NCBI GenBank assembly: GCA_002401735.1
Contig: NVTX01000004.1
Coordinates: forward strand, 4,832 to 10,152
Direction: 5' to 3'
DNA: 5,321 nucleotides
DNA from: Methylophilaceae bacterium
GTDB lineage: Bacteria > Pseudomonadota > Gammaproteobacteria > Burkholderiales > Methylophilaceae
The notes under the pieces: generated by a model
Database searches by the model: none
Told to the model about the DNA's origin: nothing
Seen by the model: only the letters and a program-made list of their open reading frames with translations
Shown here: one piece after another, positions 1-4,325 of the stretch
Layout: each line of letters opens with the position of its first letter
How positions within the stretch are numbered: position 1 is the first letter of the stretch
Program-made: the position numbers and the translations under genes

Positions 1-1283
1 GTTGTTAAATCTAACTTTTTAATTTTCCCATGTTGGCCTAACACCAATAGGCTTAAATGGTGCAACTCGCTTTGCGAGAAGCCCATCAATTCGGTGTGAT
101 CCAATATATACGCGCCATGACGATGCGATACCGCATGAGAGATGACACTTCCAATTTCGTGGCATTGTGCAGCCCAACTTAACAGCCTTCGTTGCTCTTT
201 CAACTCGACCTTTTTAAGGTTCAAGTCTTCTGCGACACTATCGAATAAATGAATTGCAGCTTCTTTAACATTTTCGGCATGCTTCGTATCCACGGGAAAA
301 CGGCTCAACAATAAATGAATCGATGCTTCTTTTGTGTAGACCAAGCCATCGCTAGCTTCTGCTGCCATGTCATAAAACAAACCATGGCGTAAAGCGCCAC
401 GTGCGACATACAACGTTTTTATTTTCAGCAAGTCGAATACGGCTCTGAGTACACTTAAGCCGCCACCAATCACGGCATTACGCTCTTCTTTCAGCCCATC
501 CAATTTCAAACTATTTACATTTTTAGCGTTAACTAACTCTTTCCGCAGCCAGTCTAACCCTTCTTTTGTTATTTCACCTTCTTCAAAACCAGCTAGCGCC
601 AACACGTCGCCTACTGCCCCAATTGTGCCAGAGGCTCCATAAGCAACATCCCAGTGCTTACGCGCATAGGGCTCAGTAATGACATCTAAAAATGATTTTG
701 CAGCTACTTCAGCGCGTTTCAAGTTGCGTTCGGAAAGCTCACCATCAGGGAAGTATTTAAGAGACCAAGCAACTGACCCCACACGTAAGGATTCAGTTGT
801 CTGCGCACTAAAATGTTGGCCCAATATAAACTCAGTTGAACGGCCTCCAATATCAATAACTAATCGACGTTCATCTGATTGTGGTAAGAAATGGCTAACC
901 CCTTGGTAGATTAGCCGGGCCTCTTCCACCCCAGAAATAACTTCTACTTTGTATCCAAGTGCCTTACGTGCCAGCCCTAGGAAATGGGTGCTATTCCGCG
1001 CTTCTCTTAACGTTTGCGTGGCAACAGCACGTACATTTTGTTTTGGGAATCCTTTGAGTGCTTCACCAAAACGCTCTAAACACTTAATGCCTCTTTCAAT
1101 TGCGGCCGCATTTAAATGGCGGTTTTCATCCAAATCCGCACCCTGCCTTACCGCTTCTTTTATGTAATCAACCCGCTGTATTTGCCCACCTACATGATGT
1201 GCTATTTCTAGTCGAAAACTATTTGATCCTAAATCCACTGCAGCCAGTAACGTCTCGGCCCCTATCGTCATATTTTTATCCAT
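1..1283 (-). CDS. ppx: Exopolyphosphatase, Ppx/GppA family (3' end cut by window)
   Basis: Likely hydrolyses terminal phosphates from inorganic polyphosphate in the cytoplasm; the family also includes pppGpp phosphohydrolases. The 427 visible residues read without a break. The actin/Hsp70-like ATPase core shows DLGSNSF (17-23), ATQTLREARN (89-97 region), SGVEEARLI (117-125, with the expected catalytic Glu), DIGGRSTE (144-151), YGASGTIGA (215-223) and ARGALRHGL (294-302). The C-terminal HD-like helical domain has begun, with HEIG and SHRHGAYIL (375-394). Family members with this domain are around 500 residues, so roughly 70-85 residues are missing beyond the window. The ATG at 1283 is the first in-frame start; an ATG four codons later (1271) is equally possible, and neither has a clear Shine-Dalgarno sequence. 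The third Gly of the usual DIGGGSTE loop is Arg. Presence of the HD-like domain favours Ppx over short GppA-like forms, but Ppx versus GppA activity cannot be settled from sequence. Confidence 0.93.
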   Translation of the reverse strand, partial: MDKNMTIGAETLLAAVDLGSNSFRLEIAHHVGGQIQRVDYIKEAVRQGADLDENRHLNAAAIERGIKCLERFGEALKGFPKQNVRAVATQTLREARNSTHFLGLARKALGYKVEVISGVEEARLIYQGVSHFLPQSDERRLVIDIGGRSTEFILGQHFSAQTTESLRVGSVAWSLKYFPDGELSERNLKRAEVAAKSFLDVITEPYARKHWDVAYGASGTIGAVGDVLALAGFEEGEITKEGLDWLRKELVNAKNVNSLKLDGLKEERNAVIGGGLSVLRAVFDLLKIKTLYVARGALRHGLFYDMAAEASDGLVYTKEASIHLLLSRFPVDTKHAENVKEAAIHLFDSVAEDLNLKKVELKEQRRLLSWAAQCHEIGSVISHAVSHRHGAYILDHTELMGFSQSELHHLSLLVLGQHGKIKKLDLT

Positions 1284-1297
1284 AATGCATTTATAGC

Positions 1298-1326
1298 ATA
1301 TTAGAAATGCTGAATGATGGTCTCAA
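1298..1326 (-). promoter_or_regulatory. Putative sigma-70 promoter of ppx
   Basis: On the minus strand TTGAGA (1326-1321, 5/6 to the -35 consensus) is followed after 17 bases by TAATAT (1303-1298, 4/6 to the -10 consensus). The start codon at 1283 would then have a very short leader, which is why the internal ATG at 1271 remains a candidate. A second possible -10, TATAAA preceded by TG (1298-1290), would make the transcript nearly leaderless for the 1283 start. Its presence suggests that ppx is not only transcribed by read-through from the glycosyltransferase gene. Confidence 0.4.
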
Positions 1327-1327
1327 T

Positions 1328-1359
1328 AAAAAAAACTATTCATCATACTCACATTGATG
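1328..1359 (-). terminator. Weak candidate terminator after the glycosyltransferase gene
   Basis: On the minus strand a 5-bp stem CATCA/TGATG with a 9-base loop (1359-1341) is followed five bases later by a run of eight T (1335-1328). The stem is short and poor in G+C, so termination may be partial. The run ends directly before the putative ppx -35 box, which would make a compact terminator-promoter junction between the two minus-strand genes. Confidence 0.3.
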
Positions 1360-1386
1360 CCTCAGGCTAAAACAAGTCTGTTTTTT

Positions 1387-2589
1387 CTACTGGTCCATTA
1401 AAGTACTATAAAGCACCGGCGGTTTGTTAAGTTGAAATAGATCGATTGTCTCTTGATAAAACACCGCCATCCGCTGTGCTTGGACAGCCGCCGTCCAGCT
1501 TGTTAATGCGTAATCTTTTGCTCGCCGACCCAAATCATCACGCAGCCGTTTATCTTCAATCAGGCAAGCGACTTTTTTGGAAAACACTACAGTATCTTCC
1601 GTAGAAATCATCGCGCCTTTACCTTCTTTCAAAATTGAAGCGGTCCCTAATTCTGCAATCGCCACCACAGGAGTGCCTTGTGCCATGGCTTCCAGCAGCA
1701 CCAATCCTTGTGTTTCACTTTTAGATGAAAATACAAATGCATCTGCCGATTGATAACATGCATTGAGTTCTGTGCTGCGGTCTAAATACCCTATAAATTT
1801 TACGTTATTTTCAATTTTCAAGGTGTGTGCAAGTTGGTGAAGTGATTTCTCTGCAGGCCCTTCACCTGCAACGACTAATAGCACATTTGGATAGCGCTCA
1901 GCTAACACTTTTGTCATTTCAAATAAGAAAGGAATATTTTTTTCAAAAGCAACTCGACCAACATAAAGTAACATCGGACGCTTATTCTCAATACCGTATT
2001 TTTTCTTAAACATTAAGCCATCTGCTTCTTCAAAACTAATATCCTGCAACCCAGTTGGGATCACTTTGGCTTTAGCATGAATGCCGTAAGTTCTTAACAC
2101 ATCTAACATGGGCTGTGACGGTACAACAATGGCATCTACGGCATGACACTGCCGCTTAGAAATCATTCGCGCCAACCCTCTAGCCACTTTCTGAGGTATC
2201 CAAGGCAAATAATGATGTAAGTAGTCTTCAAAAAAAGTATGGTACGTTTCAACGCAAGGAATATCTAATAGCTTTGCTAATTTAAGCCCTAAATAATGCG
2301 CCACAAACGGCGTATTAATATGAATAATATCGTAACCCGCCTGTTTGAGAGCAGGCAATCGTTTTAAGGCTGCACCGTACTTCATTAGCTTGTCTTCAGG
2401 ATCAAAATAAATACTACGTGCTGGAACACGCATCACATTTTTTTCTTCACTAATCTCCTTTCCATACTCAGGAGCAATCAAATCCACATGGTGGCCTAGA
2501 GAAACGAGCTGGTCTATAAAAGTCTTAATAGAGGTCGACACGCCATTAATGCGTGGAAAGTAAACGTCAGAAATAAATAGTATTTTCAT
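1387..2589 (-). CDS. GT4-family glycosyltransferase, probable diacylglycerol glycosyltransferase
   Basis: A GT-B fold, retaining glycosyltransferase of 400 residues, likely on the cytoplasmic face of the inner membrane. The N-terminal acceptor domain starts MKILFISDVYFPRINGVSTS with the family glycine loop, and residues 114-127 read ETYHTFFEDYLHHY, close to the YHT-x2-EDY-x-HY signature I recall from bacterial diacylglycerol glucosyltransferases. The C-terminal nucleotide-sugar domain carries YVGRVAFEKNI (209-219), AGEGP (241-245), and the EX7E motif at E292/E300 within SETQGLVLLEAMAQGTPVVA. No signal peptide or membrane span is evident. The ATG at 2589 is preferred over an upstream in-frame GTG at 2604, because MKILFISD is the usual family N-terminus and because its distance to the upstream repeat box equals that of the PAP2 gene. 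No strong Shine-Dalgarno is seen; a hairpin abuts the start. GT4 membership is secure; the lipid acceptor is inferred, and a sugar or lipopolysaccharide-type acceptor is possible. Confidence 0.9.
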   Translation of the reverse strand: MKILFISDVYFPRINGVSTSIKTFIDQLVSLGHHVDLIAPEYGKEISEEKNVMRVPARSIYFDPEDKLMKYGAALKRLPALKQAGYDIIHINTPFVAHYLGLKLAKLLDIPCVETYHTFFEDYLHHYLPWIPQKVARGLARMISKRQCHAVDAIVVPSQPMLDVLRTYGIHAKAKVIPTGLQDISFEEADGLMFKKKYGIENKRPMLLYVGRVAFEKNIPFLFEMTKVLAERYPNVLLVVAGEGPAEKSLHQLAHTLKIENNVKFIGYLDRSTELNACYQSADAFVFSSKSETQGLVLLEAMAQGTPVVAIAELGTASILKEGKGAMISTEDTVVFSKKVACLIEDKRLRDDLGRRAKDYALTSWTAAVQAQRMAVFYQETIDLFQLNKPPVLYSTLMDQ

Positions 2590-2630
2590 AGATAGCACAT
2601 CCACATGATCAATTTAAGTAGATGCTATCT
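2590..2630 (-). repeat. Leader stem-loop abutting the glycosyltransferase start codon
   Basis: An 8-bp perfect inverted repeat AGATAGCA / TGCTATCT occupies 2590-2597 and 2623-2630. Allowing a 2-base bulge, the pairing extends to 10 bp (AGATAGCATC with GAT-GT-GCTATCT in the mRNA) around a 19-base loop. The 3' arm ends at the base immediately before the ATG at 2589, so in the mRNA the ribosome-binding region would lie inside the stem and loop. This could limit translation initiation; the function is inferred. Confidence 0.5.
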
Positions 2631-2637
2631 GTCAATT

Positions 2638-2661
2638 ATGACAACTTCATGAAGAAGTCAT
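2638..2661. promoter_or_regulatory. Palindromic operator with Pho-box-like 11-bp repeats, between divergent genes
   Basis: A 24-bp imperfect palindrome: outer arms ATGAC (2638-2642) and GTCAT (2657-2661), a perfect 10-bp core CTTCATGAAG (2645-2654), and AA mismatches between core and arms. Read toward the glycosyltransferase it contains TCTTCAT, four bases, TTGTCAT (2655-2638), that is two 7-mers with an 11-bp period as in Pho boxes (consensus CTGTCAT-N4-CTGTCAT); the second matches 6/7, the first 4/7. Read toward the phospholipase gene it contains ACTTCAT, four bases, AAGTCAT (2644-2661). Downstream on the plus strand CATAAT (2681-2686) is a 5/6 match to a -10 box. An overlapping TGTCA-N4-TGACA palindrome lies at 2630-2643. 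Likely a shared regulator site for the two divergent genes; PhoB is a guess. Confidence 0.45.
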
Positions 2662-2684
2662 CTCCTTATCCACAACTTTGCATA

Positions 2685-2702
2685 ATGTCATTTAGCCTTC
2701 AT
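2685..2702 (+). promoter_or_regulatory. Second Pho-box-like repeat upstream of the phospholipase gene
   Basis: ATGTCAT (2685-2691) and CCTTCAT (2696-2702) form a direct repeat with an 11-bp period, matching 6/7 and 5/7 of the Pho half-site CTGTCAT. It ends only 23 bases before the ATG at 2726 and overlaps the possible -10 CATAAT, so if bound it might repress, or it may be chance. Another TGTCA follows at 2710-2714, out of the 11-bp phase. Confidence 0.3.
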
Positions 2703-2725
2703 GAAACCATGTCAAATTACGGGCC

Positions 2726-3565
2726 ATGAACAATCAAAAGTGCTTAGCGATTTTGGGATGGTGTTTACCACTATTTTTTTACTCTCTTGATGTCAATGCT
2801 TGGGGCCTTTATACCCATGTTTATTTTGCGCAATCATTACTCTTTGCTACTCCACTGTTAGATAAACGCTTTAGAGAGGCGATTAAGCAGTTCCCTGAGT
2901 TAGTGATGGCAGGTGCTTGTTTACCAGATTTAGCGGTCATTTCTAAAAAATTTAATACCACCCATCAATGGCAAAAAGCTGAATTTTTGATTAACAATGC
3001 TCGTTCTCCACAGGAAACAGCGATGGCAATCGGCTACGCAAGCCACCTGTATGTTGATGTCATTGCACACAATCACTTTGTGCCAGCACATGAAGCACTT
3101 TGGAATAATGAGAGTGTATTCACACATATTGCTTCGGAGTGGGCAATGGATGTCCATATACAAAAAAAATTACAGGCAACACCAGGGCAATTATTGTCTA
3201 AACATGCGACATTAATCAGCCATTTTATTGCACCTTGCTTTCGGCAACCACAGCACTTAGTTAAAAAGAATTTAGTGACCTTAGCGTATGCAGATCGCTT
3301 ACTTAGAGGCACTAAGTTACCAACATTGATTCACAAATATATTCACTTAAACAACAACAAAAAGCATCAACACTTTGATTACTACATTAGTCATACCGAG
3401 CATGCATTACGTGAGTTTCACAAAACCCTAAATGGGCACCGGCCACATTGGCAACCCGAGCTGGCTGTCACCGATGATTTGAAACGCATGAGAGTATGGC
3501 GGCAACACTGCTTAGAAACACTCAATCAAGGGCATGCTGTCCCTATTCGCTACTATGGGGTCTAG
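2726..3565 (+). CDS. Secreted zinc-dependent phospholipase C family protein
   Basis: Predicted exported metal-dependent hydrolase of the Zn_dep_PLPC type (Bacillus cereus phospholipase C fold), expected to cleave phospholipids to diacylglycerol and a phospho-headgroup. A Sec signal peptide is visible: MNNQK, a hydrophobic stretch (about 6-21), then VNA before Trp26. Cleavage at VNA|W would expose Trp as mature residue 1, the zinc ligand position in the B. cereus enzyme. The other eight ligands can be matched: H31, D68, H80, H107-x3-D111-x5-H117 and H134-x3-E138, the last two with the same spacing as H118/D122/H128 and H142/E146 of that enzyme. The region after about 165 is Lys/His-rich and not recognised. 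The 279-residue length is near that of the preproenzymes. The ATG at 2726 is the first after an in-frame stop at 2702; no good Shine-Dalgarno is seen. It faces away from the glycosyltransferase and converges with the PAP2 gene. Substrate is inferred; a nuclease-like (S1/P1) role is the main alternative. Confidence 0.85.
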   Translation: MNNQKCLAILGWCLPLFFYSLDVNAWGLYTHVYFAQSLLFATPLLDKRFREAIKQFPELVMAGACLPDLAVISKKFNTTHQWQKAEFLINNARSPQETAMAIGYASHLYVDVIAHNHFVPAHEALWNNESVFTHIASEWAMDVHIQKKLQATPGQLLSKHATLISHFIAPCFRQPQHLVKKNLVTLAYADRLLRGTKLPTLIHKYIHLNNNKKHQHFDYYISHTEHALREFHKTLNGHRPHWQPELAVTDDLKRMRVWRQHCLETLNQGHAVPIRYYGV

Positions 3566-3618
3566 GCTAGATCATTAGAATGGTATGAAAAAGCAATCAA
3601 CCGACAGCCATTAACATC

Positions 3619-3635
3619 TACAATCTATCATTGTA
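3619..3635. terminator. Weak hairpin between the convergent phospholipase and PAP2 genes
   Basis: TACAAT (3619-3624) and ATTGTA (3630-3635) form a perfect 6-bp stem with a 5-base loop, in the middle of the 102-bp convergent gap at 3566-3667. The stem is AT-rich and has no T run on either strand, and TCTACA/TGTAGA (3617-3622 with 3642-3647) offers a competing pairing. It may act as a shared end for both transcripts, but it is not a classical intrinsic terminator. Nothing else was seen in this gap. Confidence 0.2.
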
Positions 3636-3667
3636 AAAGTGTGTAGAAATGCTTAGAAAAATATTGC

Positions 3668-4207
3668 TTAAAGTATGAACACTAATGAAATAGCGGATAT
3701 AACAAACCCAATCACAGCACCTGCAAACACATCGCTAGGGTAATGTAAGCCTAGCACCACTCGCGACATTGCCACCATGATGCTAAATGGAATCACCAAT
3801 ATTGAAAGCGAAGGATAGTAAGCCAAAATCATGCAAGAAAATGTAGCCGCGTGTAAGGTGTGTCCTGAAGGGAAGCTAAAGTAATCTAAAGGCTTTCCTG
3901 TGAGCCAAACATCTTGCAGCACTTGATAAGGCCTTGGGCGTAATGTTTTACCTTTTAACCATTTATAAACCAAGGTGCCAGACAAGCCTGTCGCAATAAT
4001 ATGTAACACTGGCAACCAAGCAGCCACGCCTTGCATAAGCAAAATGCCAAATAACAATGTATACCAAAAGAAGCCATCACCTAAGCGGCTCATCAGCCTA
4101 AACCAATGTCGCACTAAACGATATTGGCTTGTATGGCTAACTTTGACACACAAAGCACCATCAAAATGGTTCATGCGTGTGAGATAAAAGCGCATTCTGT
4201 TTGTCAT
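3668..4207 (-). CDS. PAP2-family membrane phosphatase
   Basis: Integral inner-membrane phosphatase of the type 2 phosphatidic acid phosphatase superfamily, which dephosphorylates phosphatidate, phosphatidylglycerophosphate or undecaprenyl diphosphate. The full three-part signature is present (numbering from the ATG at 4207, 179 residues): K85-x6-R92-P93, PSGH at 113-116, and S148-R149-x5-H155-x3-D159; H116 and H155 are the expected catalytic histidines. Hydrophobic membrane segments lie at about 46-75, 121-145 and 160-179. The ATG at 4207 is chosen because AAGGGG (4218-4213) sits five bases upstream; a TTG 11 codons earlier (4240) is in frame but falls in an inverted-repeat arm. It is separated from glmM by 118 bases with its own repeat array, so it is probably not just a glmM operon member. 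Substrate is not decided by sequence; phosphatidic acid fits the neighbours, undecaprenyl diphosphate is equally possible. Confidence 0.92.
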   Translation of the reverse strand: MTNRMRFYLTRMNHFDGALCVKVSHTSQYRLVRHWFRLMSRLGDGFFWYTLLFGILLMQGVAAWLPVLHIIATGLSGTLVYKWLKGKTLRPRPYQVLQDVWLTGKPLDYFSFPSGHTLHAATFSCMILAYYPSLSILVIPFSIMVAMSRVVLGLHYPSDVFAGAVIGFVISAISLVFIL

Positions 4208-4253
4208 CACAACCCCTTGTATCGGTAGGTTAGATTGCAAGAATGCGCTTTTA
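4185..4253 (-). repeat. Perfect 14-bp inverted repeat enclosing the PAP2 ribosome binding site and start
   Basis: TAAAAGCGCATTCT (4185-4198) and its exact complement AGAATGCGCTTTTA (4240-4253) are separated by 41 bases. On the PAP2 mRNA the first arm lies in the leader and the second covers roughly codons 4 to 8. The loop holds the Shine-Dalgarno AAGGGG (4218-4213) and the ATG (4207). A perfect 14-bp match over so short a distance is very unlikely by chance. A regulatory RNA stem-loop is the simplest reading; a site-specific inversion repeat or a remnant of a small mobile repeat are alternatives. Confidence 0.7.
4213..4218 (-). promoter_or_regulatory. Shine-Dalgarno sequence of the PAP2 gene
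   Basis: AAGGGG on the minus strand, five bases before the ATG at 4207. It is the clearest ribosome binding site in the window and decides the start in favour of 4207 over the upstream TTG at 4240. Confidence 0.7.
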
Positions 4254-4255
4254 AT

Positions 4256-4284
4256 ATGACAATTTTATGAAGCTAGAATGACGC
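4256..4284 (-). promoter_or_regulatory. Triple 11-bp-period Pho-box-like array upstream of the PAP2 gene
   Basis: Reading toward the PAP2 gene, three 7-mers follow each other with four-base spacers: GCGTCAT (4284-4278), GCTTCAT (4273-4267) and TTGTCAT (4262-4256). All share TCAT at an exact 11-bp period, and they match 5, 4 and 6 of 7 positions of the Pho half-site CTGTCAT; the last spacer AAAA is A-rich as in Pho boxes. The array ends 48 bases before the ATG at 4207, the same distance as the box of the glycosyltransferase gene. Binding by PhoB or another OmpR-type regulator is inferred. No convincing -10 box was identified downstream. Confidence 0.45.
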
Positions 4285-4325
4285 TTCTATTAAATGATAC
4301 AGTCCAAACAAGTGATTAAAAAATA

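Noticed and set aside
679..1285. Three open frames on the plus strand (679-909, 949-1167, 1100-1285)
   Set aside because: They lie antisense to the continuous, well-conserved ppx frame, have no family features, and are explained by its codon pattern.
1369..1386. AAAACA-AGTC-TGTTTT hairpin followed by T on the plus strand
   Set aside because: There is no plus-strand gene before it, the stem is nearly all A-T, and on the minus strand no T run follows the stem, so it is a poor terminator.
2589..2604. GTG at 2604 as the glycosyltransferase start
   Set aside because: It adds only MDVLS before the canonical MKILFISD N-terminus, has no Shine-Dalgarno, and lies within the leader hairpin.
2930..3312. 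Overlapping short open frames on both strands inside the phospholipase gene
   Set aside because: The plus-strand frame 2726-3565 carries all the metal-ligand motifs and a signal peptide; the others show no recognisable features.
4199..4239. Segment between the 14-bp inverted repeats as a phase-variable invertible promoter
   Set aside because: At 41 bases it is too short for typical invertible elements, has no promoter inside and no recombinase gene nearby; an RNA stem-loop is simpler, though inversion is cheap to check in reads.
4208..4240. TTG at 4240 as the PAP2 start
   Set aside because: A good Shine-Dalgarno AAGGGG sits five bases before the ATG at 4207, and the extra residues are not part of any PAP2 motif.
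4269..4287. GAAGC/GCTTC 5-bp stem with 9-base loop as a glmM terminator
   Set aside because: The stem is short and is not followed by a real T run (ATAAAATTG follows), and it overlaps the 11-bp repeat array, which explains its sequence better.
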